Positions 1 to 10,146 of a stretch of 64,000 bases of DNA are shown here, piece after piece. The DNA comes from Pseudoalteromonas sp. MM1 (GTDB taxonomy: Bacteria; Pseudomonadota; Gammaproteobacteria; Enterobacterales; Alteromonadaceae). Each line of letters begins with the position of its first letter. The stretch's first letter is position 1. Location: positions 1,240,001 through 1,304,000 of the forward strand of contig NZ_AP027922.1 of NCBI RefSeq assembly GCF_030296835.1, in the 5' to 3' direction. Made by a program: the position numbers and the translations under genes. The notes beneath the pieces are model-generated. The model ran no database searches. It saw nothing but the letters and a program-made list of their open reading frames with translations, and had not been told where the DNA came from.

Positions 1-112
1 AGAGCAAAATTGCCACTAAGCCTAAAACAAAAATAAAACCCACAAATGCGCGCCGTGCAAATAAGTTTGCCTCAGCGGAGTGGTCGCGTATTGTGGGTCT
101 TTGCTTAATCAT
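1..112 (-). CDS. mrdA: Penicillin-binding protein 2 (N-terminal fragment)
   Basis: Only the first 37 codons lie in the window; the gene continues beyond base 1. The translation begins MIKQRPTIRDHSAEANLF and runs into a hydrophobic stretch that fits the single N-terminal membrane anchor of PBP2, the transpeptidase of the elongation (rod) complex. The start is nine bases after the rlmH stop, and rlmH-mrdA is the usual order in gammaproteobacteria. No catalytic motifs are visible because the gene is cut, so the call rests on the N-terminus and on synteny. Confidence 0.8.
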   Translation of the reverse strand, partial: MIKQRPTIRDHSAEANLFARRAFVGFIFVLGLVAILL

Positions 113-121
113 AACAAGGCG

Positions 122-592
122 TTACTCGCGATGATAAGGATGGTTGTTATTTAAGCTCCAGCCACGGTATAGGCTTTCGGCAACAATAATACGCACTAAA
201 GGGTGCGGTAACGTTAAGTTAGATAACGACCATTTTTGCTCAGAGGCGGCAATGCACTCAGGGGCTAACCCTTCTGGGCCGCCAATAAGTAAACTTACGT
301 CGCGGCCATCGAGCTGCCACTTTTCCATATTTTTAGCAAGCTGGTGAGTATCAAGTGGTTTACCTGTTACCTCTAGGGTAACAATGCGATTGCCTTTTGG
401 AATAGCGGCTAAGGTTTTTTCACCTTCGGTGTGCAAAATGCGTTTAATATCGGCATTTTTACCGCGTTTACCGGCCGGAATTTCTATTAACTCAAGCGCC
501 ATATCTTTAGGAAAACGGCGTTGGTACTCTGCAAATCCGGTTTCTACCCACGCTGGCATTTTTGTGCCAACGGCAATCATTTGTATTTTCAC
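122..592 (-). CDS. rlmH: 23S rRNA (pseudouridine-1915-N3)-methyltransferase RlmH
   Basis: This 156-residue protein has the usual length and start ([13 protein letters not shown]) of RlmH, the SPOUT-fold enzyme that uses SAM to methylate pseudouridine 1915 in helix 69 of 23S rRNA on assembled 70S ribosomes. The knot signature [11 protein letters not shown] lies near residue 102, and the conserved C-terminus with [14 protein letters not shown] is complete. It sits between rsfS and mrdA, so this part of the operon couples ribosome maturation with cell-wall genes. Confidence 0.97.
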   Translation of the reverse strand: MKIQMIAVGTKMPAWVETGFAEYQRRFPKDMALELIEIPAGKRGKNADIKRILHTEGEKTLAAIPKGNRIVTLEVTGKPLDTHQLAKNMEKWQLDGRDVSLLIGGPEGLAPECIAASEQKWSLSNLTLPHPLVRIIVAESLYRGWSLNNNHPYHRE

Positions 593-628
593 GTATTACT
601 TCCAAGCTCAATTAAAAAATAGTGGCGC

Positions 629-946
629 TTAGCCCCACAGTTTTTCTAGATCGTAATAGCTACGTGCGTGATCTTGCATCACGTGTACAACTACATCACC
701 TAAATCTACCAGTACCCATTCGCCTTCGTCTTGACCTTCGTAACCTAAAGGTTCTTCACCAGCGTGGCGAGCTTCTTTTGCTACGTTATCAGCAATTGAT
801 TGCACATGGCGCTTAGAAGTACCCGAACACACAACCATGTAATCGGTAATGTCTGAGCTGTCGCGTACGTCTAGTTGTACCACGTCGCGTGCTTTCATAT
901 CGTCAATTTTGTCTAGTGCAAAGGCAAGTAGTTGTTTCGAATCCAA
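629..946 (-). CDS. rsfS: Ribosomal silencing factor RsfS
   Basis: A 105-residue protein of the RsfS/YbeB/Iojap family. Members bind ribosomal protein uL14 on the 50S subunit and block joining to 30S in slow growth. The family core is visible: KARDVVQLDVRD, DYMVVCSGTSKRHVQSIAD, and a C-terminal region ending in SYYDLEKLWG. It lies between nadD and rlmH as in E. coli. Length and motifs are complete, and nothing unusual was seen. Confidence 0.96.
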   Translation of the reverse strand: MDSKQLLAFALDKIDDMKARDVVQLDVRDSSDITDYMVVCSGTSKRHVQSIADNVAKEARHAGEEPLGYEGQDEGEWVLVDLGDVVVHVMQDHARSYYDLEKLWG

Positions 947-1000
947 GGTATTGTCTCAATTTTAAATTTAATAGCGTGCATTTTAACATGCTAGGGGGTT

Positions 1001-1636
1001 TTAATCACCACTTTGATAGAGCTGGTGTTGCTCAATGTAGTGACTCACAGAATCAGGTAATAGTTCATTATTTTTATTGGTTTTTTTTAATTGCTCTCGA
1101 ATAGAACTTGAAGCCGCATCGAGGGTTTCACCCGGTAAAAAATACAACTTACCAAATGGTGTGTATTCAAGGTGCTGTGCATCGTTAGTTTGGGCATTTA
1201 ACATATACGTTTTTAGTGCAGGGCGCGGGCTACATAATTGCCCCGGGCGTTGGTATACAACAATATGGCAAAGCTGTGTAATGGTCTGCCATTCGTACCA
1301 TTTGTCGAGGTTATTAAACGAGTCCATGCCCATTAAAAAAAGAACTGGCGTATTTGGGTGCTCAGCTCTGAGTTCTTGCAAGCTTAATAACGAGTACGAG
1401 GGGCCGGTACGATTAAGCTCTCTTAAATCAAGTGCAAAATGAGGATAAGGAGCTATAGCGGCATTAAGCATATTAATACGGTGCGCTGTACTTATACCCG
1501 GCGCAGCTTTGTGCGCGGGCAGTGCACAGGGCATAAAGTACAACGTAGTTAAGTTAAATGTATTTACACACTGCGTAGCCATATTTAAGTGGCCTAAATG
1601 CACGGGGTCGAAGGTGCCGCCAAAAATTGCAATCAT
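1001..1636 (-). CDS. nadD: Nicotinate-nucleotide adenylyltransferase
   Basis: A 211-residue enzyme that transfers AMP from ATP to nicotinate mononucleotide, giving deamido-NAD in NAD biosynthesis. The N-terminal nucleotidyltransferase signature GGTFDPVHLGHL (residues 6-17) includes the HxGH motif. The C-terminal SSSIREQL is the second ATP-binding motif (S/T-x-x-R). It starts 11 bases from the holA stop and probably belongs to the same transcript. Cytoplasmic. Confidence 0.96.
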   Translation of the reverse strand: MIAIFGGTFDPVHLGHLNMATQCVNTFNLTTLYFMPCALPAHKAAPGISTAHRINMLNAAIAPYPHFALDLRELNRTGPSYSLLSLQELRAEHPNTPVLFLMGMDSFNNLDKWYEWQTITQLCHIVVYQRPGQLCSPRPALKTYMLNAQTNDAQHLEYTPFGKLYFLPGETLDAASSSIREQLKKTNKNNELLPDSVSHYIEQHQLYQSGD

Positions 1637-1647
1637 GTTAAAAATCT

Positions 1648-2685
1648 TTAGTTAAGTGCGTGGCACGGCATTGGAATATCGAGCGGTTGGCAAAACTTAA
1701 TACAAATATGCGCAAGCGCTTGGTAAGGCGCAATTAAGTTACCTTGTTTGTAGCTTGAATCAAACAGTGCAAGCTCACTGCTTATTTGCTCAAGGGTATT
1801 AATATTTAAGCGGTTAATCGCATTTTGCACCGGGCCTTGCTGGTTTTTCCAAATACCATTTTTTTTAAATAACTGTGCGATAGGCTCGCCATTTAAAAGC
1901 CCTTGCTGAATAGTTAGCAAACTGGTGAGCTCTTTATTTATAGCCCATAAAATACTGACCACTTCAGTGTTATCGCTGGCCAGTTTATTAAGGACCTTAA
2001 TAGCTTGCTTGGCGTGGCCATTTAATAGGGCATCACTTAAGTCAAAAATATCAAACTTGGCTTGATTTAATAGCCCTTGCATCACAAGTTGCTGGGTTAT
2101 TAAGGCATTACCATGCAGCAGCGAGAGCTTTTCGAGCTCTTGAAAGCATGCTAATAAGTTGCCTTCGGTCGCGTTAATTAAACTCAGTTTTGCTTCGTTT
2201 TGCATATTCAGAGAAAGGCGTGCTGCTTGTTCATCTAACCAGCGTTTTAAATGATTCCCTACAAGCGGGTAGCACGGTACAAATACACCCTGTTTATCGA
2301 GCGCTTTAAACCAGGCACCACGTTGTACGTCTTGGCTGGCTTTAGCCCCTTTTACAATTAAAATGGTATCGGGGTTGATTAACTCGACTATTTTTTTAAA
2401 GGTATTACTACCTGGTGTGCCAGGTTTTTGGTGGTTTAAATCAAGCTCAATTATAGTGCGCGCACTAAACAAAGACATACTTTGATATTGAGCTATAATT
2501 TCTTGCCAATCAAACCCCTGCATTAGGGTAAATTTAATTACCTCAGCAAAGCCTTGGGCTTTTGCCGCCTCGCGTATTTGCTGCACACATTGCGCTTCTT
2601 GAAACGGCTCTTCACCAAACACTAAATAAAAGGGTTTTAAACCTTTACTTAATTCATTCGGTAACTGATTAGCATAACAGCGCAT
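1648..2685 (-). CDS. holA: DNA polymerase III subunit delta
   Basis: A 345-residue delta subunit of the clamp loader. Delta opens the beta sliding clamp during loading at primed sites. The N-terminal AAA-like fold begins MRCYANQLPNELSKGLKPFYLVFGEEPF, where the FGEEPF segment is typical of HolA, and the C-terminal collar region is complete. Its ATG overlaps the lptE stop (TAATG), which indicates translational coupling. The lptE-holA-nadD order matches E. coli. Confidence 0.96.
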   Translation of the reverse strand: MRCYANQLPNELSKGLKPFYLVFGEEPFQEAQCVQQIREAAKAQGFAEVIKFTLMQGFDWQEIIAQYQSMSLFSARTIIELDLNHQKPGTPGSNTFKKIVELINPDTILIVKGAKASQDVQRGAWFKALDKQGVFVPCYPLVGNHLKRWLDEQAARLSLNMQNEAKLSLINATEGNLLACFQELEKLSLLHGNALITQQLVMQGLLNQAKFDIFDLSDALLNGHAKQAIKVLNKLASDNTEVVSILWAINKELTSLLTIQQGLLNGEPIAQLFKKNGIWKNQQGPVQNAINRLNINTLEQISSELALFDSSYKQGNLIAPYQALAHICIKFCQPLDIPMPCHALN

Positions 2686-3176
2686 TATAGTTGCGACAGC
2701 TCTCTAACGATACGACGACTGGCTTGCTTACGGATTTCGCTAATAAGCATCTCAAGCTCTTTTGCTTTTGCAAGTGCGTGATCGGGGTCGTCTTGGTAGT
2801 TACGATAAAGCTCAAAGCGTTTTTCAATGGCTTTTTCGCCTGGGCGTTTAACCACATAGCTTACCCCGTAGGCAAGCTCGTATTCAGCCACCTGACCATT
2901 TTGAAACAACGACAAAGTTTGGCGTTCAATGCTTTCTTTGCGTAAGTAAAGTTGGGCAACATTTTTAGCCGAAGGCGTTAGTTCTACGTTACTGGCTTTA
3001 AGCTCTTTTTTAAGGTTTAAAAATAACGATGATTTTTCGTCATCACCTTTAAGTGTAAGCATTTTAAGGTTATCAGGCAGGCTAGAAGCTTTTTTTAAAT
3101 GAAAGCCACAGCTAGATAAGACAAAACACATTAGCACTAAGGCTAATGTGTTTTTAAAGGTGTTAAAGCTAACCAT
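2685..3176 (-). CDS. lptE: LPS-assembly lipoprotein LptE
   Basis: A 163-residue outer-membrane lipoprotein. A signal peptide ends in a lipobox around VLSSCGFHLK, with Cys at about residue 23. LptE plugs the LptD barrel and helps insert lipopolysaccharide into the outer leaflet. The CGFHL start of the mature protein is typical of LptE. It lies directly downstream of leuS and overlaps holA by one base. Confidence 0.95.
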   Translation of the reverse strand: MVSFNTFKNTLALVLMCFVLSSCGFHLKKASSLPDNLKMLTLKGDDEKSSLFLNLKKELKASNVELTPSAKNVAQLYLRKESIERQTLSLFQNGQVAEYELAYGVSYVVKRPGEKAIEKRFELYRNYQDDPDHALAKAKELEMLISEIRKQASRRIVRELSQL

Positions 3177-5765
<2,589 letters not shown>

Positions 5766-5939
5766 CTATGATTCCAGACTTCTTGCAAACTAATAAAAAA
5801 TTGCCGATAGGATACCCCAAATAAAAGCCTAATCACAGCGTATAAGCACGGTTTTGTTAAAATCTCACTTTCAGTGCAGGTTAACCTATACTTATCTATG
5901 TTAAAGGCCAACACGCCCTTGATTTTGATGGAGTATAAA

Positions 5940-6398
5940 ATGGCAGATTATAAAACATGGCTTAACGAGCTCACCACGTGGTTAAAAGATGTAAAAGATC
6001 ACGAAGTAAAAGATGCAATGACCCGATTTGTTGAATCTGAGCAAGCACTTAAAGACCTAGGCAAAGAAAAATACGGACTCTATAAAAGTTATTTGCAGCG
6101 CGACTTAGAGCACGTTCAAGAAAACGAATCACACTATAATTCGCTTGCATGGCAAGAGCTTAAAGAGTCGTTATGGTATGAGCTTTCGCACATAGAAGAC
6201 AAAACCCAGCTTGAATGGCAGTCTCTTAGCCAAGATTTTAAGCACAACGGGGTATATCACGCAGGCGAATGGATAGCCATGGGCACATTAGTATGTAAGA
6301 ATTGCACCCATAGTTTTGATATTTATCACGCTACACAAATTACACCGTGCATTGAATGTGATGGTATTTATTTTAGCCGTAAGGCATTACAACCCTAA
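5940..6398 (+). CDS. YbeL-like zinc-ribbon protein (DUF1451)
   Basis: A 152-residue DUF1451 protein, related to E. coli YbeL, which is also the divergent neighbour of leuS. The N-terminal two thirds is charged and helical. The C-terminus carries a zinc ribbon with two Cys pairs, CKNC and CIEC, about 20 residues apart. The start at 5940 (MADYKTWLNEL) is chosen because GGAG lies six bases upstream; a longer reading from 5874 has no good ribosome site. The cellular role of the family is not established. Confidence 0.85.
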   Translation: MADYKTWLNELTTWLKDVKDHEVKDAMTRFVESEQALKDLGKEKYGLYKSYLQRDLEHVQENESHYNSLAWQELKESLWYELSHIEDKTQLEWQSLSQDFKHNGVYHAGEWIAMGTLVCKNCTHSFDIYHATQITPCIECDGIYFSRKALQP

Positions 6399-6404
6399 AT
6401 ATAT

Positions 6405-6434
6405 GTATTAAGTGGCTTGTAGGCCACTTAATAC
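6405..6434 (+). other. Perfect 12-bp hairpin without a U-tract
   Basis: GTATTAAGTGGC (6405-6416) pairs perfectly with GCCACTTAATAC (6423-6434) around a six-base loop. No run of T follows on the plus strand, so it is not a standard intrinsic terminator. It lies between the ybeL-like stop and the Lon-related gene and could act in mRNA processing or partial termination. Confidence 0.6.
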
Positions 6435-6475
6435 GCCCAAAGCCAGCGAGTATGTTGGTACAAAAAGAAGTTAGA

Positions 6476-8899
6476 ATGACGAAAAAACTGCTGCCATTAT
6501 CTGTTTCACAGCTCGCACCGAGCATTTCTACTAATCACGTTAGCACGTGTATGAGCAATCCATACCCAGAGCAACTTACCTTTATAGGGCAACAACGTGC
6601 TCAAAGCGCCCTCGACTTTTCATTAGGAATGGATTTACCCGGTTACAATGTGTATGTAATGGGTGAGGCCGCGCATGGCCGATTTACACTCGTAAAAGAC
6701 AAACTTAAACAACACGCAAAAGATCGCCCCACACCTAACGAGTGGTTGTATGTTAATAATTACGACGACCACCGCGAGCCAATTGCGCTATTTATGCAAG
6801 CAGGGCAAAGTAAGCAATTAAGTGACGACATAGACTCATTTTTAGATGAAGTACTCGACACCTTTCCGGCAGCTTTTGATAACCCAGCTTATCAACGCAA
6901 AAAAAAGTCAATCGAGAGCGAATTTAACGACGCTTACGACAGCGCTATTACCGCAGTAGAAGAAATGGCGCTTGAGCAAAGCGTGGCGCTAATAGAAGAG
7001 AAAAACGCCGTAGGATTTGCGCCTTTAGTTGAAGGCAGGCAGTTAAGCGATAACGAATTTGCCGCCCTAGATGAAGCGCTCCGCGATGAGTTTTTTGAAA
7101 AAATAGAAAAACTAGAAGATGCCCTAATAGAGGCGCTTATTGAGTTGCCACGCTGGAAACGCGAATCAAAAGAAAAACAGCGTAATCTAAAAAAAGCCAC
7201 AGCCGAGCAAGCTACAAAGCCATTATTAAAAGATTTAGAGCATAAATACGCTGCACATATCGGTGTGCTGCGCTACTTAAAAGACATTCGCGTAGAAATA
7301 ATTGATGCAGTACTTGAGTGGCTTGACGACGAAGATGAAAGCGAAGAAAGCAAAGAAGACTTTGACCGTAAAGGCATGCTTACCGACTTTTTTGCGCCTA
7401 ATATTTTAGTTGAGTTTAAAGAAGACGATGCTGCGCCTGTGGTGTATGAGCCAAACCCAACGTTTGGCAATATATTTGGTAAAATTGAGTATTCAACATC
7501 GCAAGGCTCACTTATAACCAGTTACCGCTCTATACAGCCAGGTGCATTGCACCGCGCAAATGGCGGTTACTTAATTATGGATGCTGAAAAAGTAATGGCT
7601 AACCCACAAGTGTGGGATGGTTTAAAGCTTTCGCTTAAAACGCACCAAATTAAAAACGACCTACCATATCAAGACAGCTCAGTAGGCAGCAGCTTTACAT
7701 TGCGCCCACAATTAATCCCTCTTGATGTAAAAATTATTTTATTAGGTTCGCGCGATTTGTATTACACCATAGGTGAGTACGATGAAGAATTTGCAGAGCT
7801 GTTTAGAGTCCTTGCCGACTTTGACTATTACTTGCCAAGCAGCGATAAATTACAGTACCAATTTATTACTAAAGTGAGTGAGTACTGCCAACAAACCTTA
7901 AAGTGCACAACCACAGAGGCCGCCATGGTGCGGTTACTTAAATTTAGCTACCGCCAAGCAGAGCACCATAATAAATTATCGGCCCGTTTTGCAGATGTAC
8001 TTGAATTGGTGGCTGAGGCCAGCTTTTACGCCAAGCAAGATAAGCAAACACTAATTGATGCGCACCATATTGATGAAGCCATTGAAGGTAAGCAGTACCG
8101 CACCGGCCAAATAAGCGAAAACATGCTAAGCGATATAAAAGAAGGCCACACGCTTATTGCCACACAAGGCCAAGCAATTGGTAAAGTTAACGGCTTAACA
8201 GTATTGCACATTGGCGATACGTCGTTTGGTACTCCCGCACGTATTACCGCCACCGTATACGCAGGCGCCGATGGTGTAATAGATGTAGAGCGTGAAGCCG
8301 AGCTAGGTAAAGCAATTCACTCAAAAGGTGTCATGCTACTTACCGGTTATTTAGGTAACAAATACGCCCAGCACTTTAGCTTAACCCTAAGTGCCAACAT
8401 AGCTATAGAGCAAAGCTACGGTTATATAGATGGCGACAGCGCTTCATTGGCTGAGTTATGTGCGCTTATTTCGGCTATTACCAGTTTGCCTATTAGCCAG
8501 TCTATTGCCCTTACAGGCTCTATTAACCAACATGGTGATGTGCAAGCTATTGGTGGTGTAAACGAAAAAATAGAAGGCTTTTTTAAGCTGTGTAAAATGC
8601 GCGGCTTAACAGGCGGTCAGGGCGTTATTATTCCTAAATCGAACCAAGTTAACTTAGTACTTGATGATGAAATACTTGAAGCTGTTGAGCGCGGTAAATT
8701 TAATATTTACGCCGTAGAAACGGTAGACCAAGCACTTAACTTATTAATGGATATTGATGCAGGCGATGTTATTGACGGGCAATACCCAGAGGATTCTGTT
8801 AACGGTATTGCTTTAGCACGCTTAAAAGACATAGCCGACATAGTTAATGGCGATAGCGAAGAAGATAAAGAAGCCGATGAAGATGAGGAAAAACACTAA
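6476..8899 (+). CDS. Lon-related ATP-dependent protease (AAA_32 / S16)
   Basis: An 807-residue protein of the Lon-related family that has an N-terminal AAA_32 region and a C-terminal S16 protease domain. The degenerate nucleotide loop near residue 62 (VMGEAAHGRF) carries Arg where a Walker A Lys is usual; Arg at this position is common in this family. The catalytic dyad is Ser655 (in DGDSAS) and Lys698 (in GGVNEKIEG), spaced 43 residues apart as in E. coli Lon. The middle is a long acidic coiled region (about 130-290) and the C-terminal tail is acidic. ATG 6476 is preferred; 6452 is an alternative start. Substrates are unknown. Confidence 0.9.
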   Translation: MTKKLLPLSVSQLAPSISTNHVSTCMSNPYPEQLTFIGQQRAQSALDFSLGMDLPGYNVYVMGEAAHGRFTLVKDKLKQHAKDRPTPNEWLYVNNYDDHREPIALFMQAGQSKQLSDDIDSFLDEVLDTFPAAFDNPAYQRKKKSIESEFNDAYDSAITAVEEMALEQSVALIEEKNAVGFAPLVEGRQLSDNEFAALDEALRDEFFEKIEKLEDALIEALIELPRWKRESKEKQRNLKKATAEQATKPLLKDLEHKYAAHIGVLRYLKDIRVEIIDAVLEWLDDEDESEESKEDFDRKGMLTDFFAPNILVEFKEDDAAPVVYEPNPTFGNIFGKIEYSTSQGSLITSYRSIQPGALHRANGGYLIMDAEKVMANPQVWDGLKLSLKTHQIKNDLPYQDSSVGSSFTLRPQLIPLDVKIILLGSRDLYYTIGEYDEEFAELFRVLADFDYYLPSSDKLQYQFITKVSEYCQQTLKCTTTEAAMVRLLKFSYRQAEHHNKLSARFADVLELVAEASFYAKQDKQTLIDAHHIDEAIEGKQYRTGQISENMLSDIKEGHTLIATQGQAIGKVNGLTVLHIGDTSFGTPARITATVYAGADGVIDVEREAELGKAIHSKGVMLLTGYLGNKYAQHFSLTLSANIAIEQSYGYIDGDSASLAELCALISAITSLPISQSIALTGSINQHGDVQAIGGVNEKIEGFFKLCKMRGLTGGQGVIIPKSNQVNLVLDDEILEAVERGKFNIYAVETVDQALNLLMDIDAGDVIDGQYPEDSVNGIALARLKDIADIVNGDSEEDKEADEDEEKH

Positions 8900-9376
8900 A
8901 TGATCAATATAATTTTAGCGGTGATCATCGCTATATTTTGTTTTTTAATTTTTCAAAATAGTAAAAAAGTAAAGCAACAAGCTGGCATTAATGCGCAAAT
9001 TGAAGCCGACTACCTTGTCGCGAACGCAAAAGTAGAGGATGTAATAGAAACCGCCTCAGGCTTACAGTACAAAGTGCTGCACAAAGGTGAAAGCGAAAAT
9101 ACACCTAACCCTACTAGTAAAGTAAACGTGCACTACCACGGCACGTTAATTGATGGCACCGTATTTGACAGCTCAGTAGAGCGTAAAACGCCAATCAGTT
9201 TTGGTTTAAATCAGGTTATTAAAGGCTGGACCGAAGGCTTACAACTTATGAGCCCAGGCGATAAATACATATTTTATGTACCGCACCAATTAGCCTATGG
9301 CGAAAAGCGAGTGGGCAGTATTCCACCTGCATCACTGCTTATTTTTGAAGTAGAGCTTTTGGCTATTGAGTCTTAA
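8900..9376 (+). CDS. FKBP-type peptidyl-prolyl isomerase, membrane-anchored
   Basis: A 158-residue protein. Residues 3-19 form a single hydrophobic segment (signal anchor), followed by an FKBP domain at about 48-155 containing VNVHYHGTLIDGTVFDSS, FGLNQVIKGWTEGLQLM and the closing LLIFEVELL. These are the conserved FK506-binding and active-site segments. The ATG follows the Lon-related stop directly (TAA-ATG), so the two are probably co-translated, suggesting work in protein quality control, with the isomerase likely facing the periplasm. Confidence 0.92.
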   Translation: MINIILAVIIAIFCFLIFQNSKKVKQQAGINAQIEADYLVANAKVEDVIETASGLQYKVLHKGESENTPNPTSKVNVHYHGTLIDGTVFDSSVERKTPISFGLNQVIKGWTEGLQLMSPGDKYIFYVPHQLAYGEKRVGSIPPASLLIFEVELLAIES

Positions 9377-9404
9377 TTCAGGCACTCAGAGTTATTAACT
9401 TTAT

Positions 9405-9436
9405 AAAACCCGCAAGCGTATCAGCGGGTTTTTTAT
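9405..9436 (+). terminator. Intrinsic terminator after the FKBP gene
   Basis: AACCCGC (9407-9413) pairs with GCGGGTT (9424-9430), followed by a T run. It closes the YbeL/Lon/FKBP transcript. Confidence 0.9.
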
Positions 9437-9449
9437 TCTTAAATTTTGG

Positions 9450-9902
9450 TCATTTGCTCACCGTTGCTATAGAAAGCTTATTAAGCACCATAGATATTTT
9501 GTTAAGTACTTCTTCGCAGCCTTTTATATTATGGCGCTCTTGCAAATAAGTTGGGTTGTTATAGGCAAGCCATACTTGGCCGTTGTTGTCTTGAGATATA
9601 TGTACTTTTTGCGGTAAATCTATCGCCACACTTTGCTGGCATTGCATTAATGGTGTGCCTACCTTTGGGTTACCAAAAATAATCACTTCACTTGGCGCTA
9701 ATTTCATATCCACATTTTGAGCGTTTTTTTGATGGTCTACCCGTGCAAATATGGTTATCCCTTTGTTACTGGCTATTTTTTCAAAACGGTTTGCCGTTTC
9801 CTTTACAGAATAATTACTTTGAAAATGCACTAAGCTGTCATTGGCACTCACCACGCATGTGGCTAATAGTAAAATAACACCTAAAAATAGTCGGTTTAAC
9901 AT
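9450..9902 (-). CDS. Periplasmic DUF302 protein
   Basis: A 150-residue protein with a cleavable signal peptide (about residues 1-20, ending VVSAND) and a DUF302 domain. The family-typical segments are the FEKIASNKGITIFARVDH stretch, then PSEVIIFGNPKVGTPLMQ and PQKVHISQDNNGQVWLAYNNP. DUF302 proteins are small alpha/beta proteins of unclear role, often periplasmic. It faces the FKBP gene convergently and is divergent from the siderophore receptor gene. Confidence 0.88.
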   Translation of the reverse strand: MLNRLFLGVILLLATCVVSANDSLVHFQSNYSVKETANRFEKIASNKGITIFARVDHQKNAQNVDMKLAPSEVIIFGNPKVGTPLMQCQQSVAIDLPQKVHISQDNNGQVWLAYNNPTYLQERHNIKGCEEVLNKISMVLNKLSIATVSK

Positions 9903-10090
9903 GGTTTGCTCCTCATGAAAACGGCTTACTAAAAGTATGAAAAATACACACTATCTGAGTTCTTTATTTGGTTCAACACTGCGCAAAGGGAATATGTATA
10001 AAACGTGAGCGAAAAAGTTTTTAAGTACCTATTTTAGTTGCGATTAGTTCTAAAAATAAGGATGAATATGAAATTATTTGCATTGCACAT

Positions 10091-10109
10091 GGTAATGATA
10101 GTCGTTATC
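10091..10109 (+). promoter_or_regulatory. Fur box ahead of the siderophore receptor
   Basis: The 19 bases GGTAATGATAGTCGTTATC match the classical Fur consensus (GATAATGATAATCATTATC) at 16 of 19 positions. It lies 38 bp upstream of the receptor ATG, so iron-dependent repression is expected. Confidence 0.85.
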
Positions 10110-10146
10110 ATTCGTGGCGATTTATACACCTCTTTTCAGGATCAAC

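Noticed and set aside
10114..10146. Earlier GTG start for the siderophore receptor
   Set aside because: It would begin within five bases of the Fur box and precede the signal peptide; ATG 10147 has a ribosome site and a proper signal peptide.
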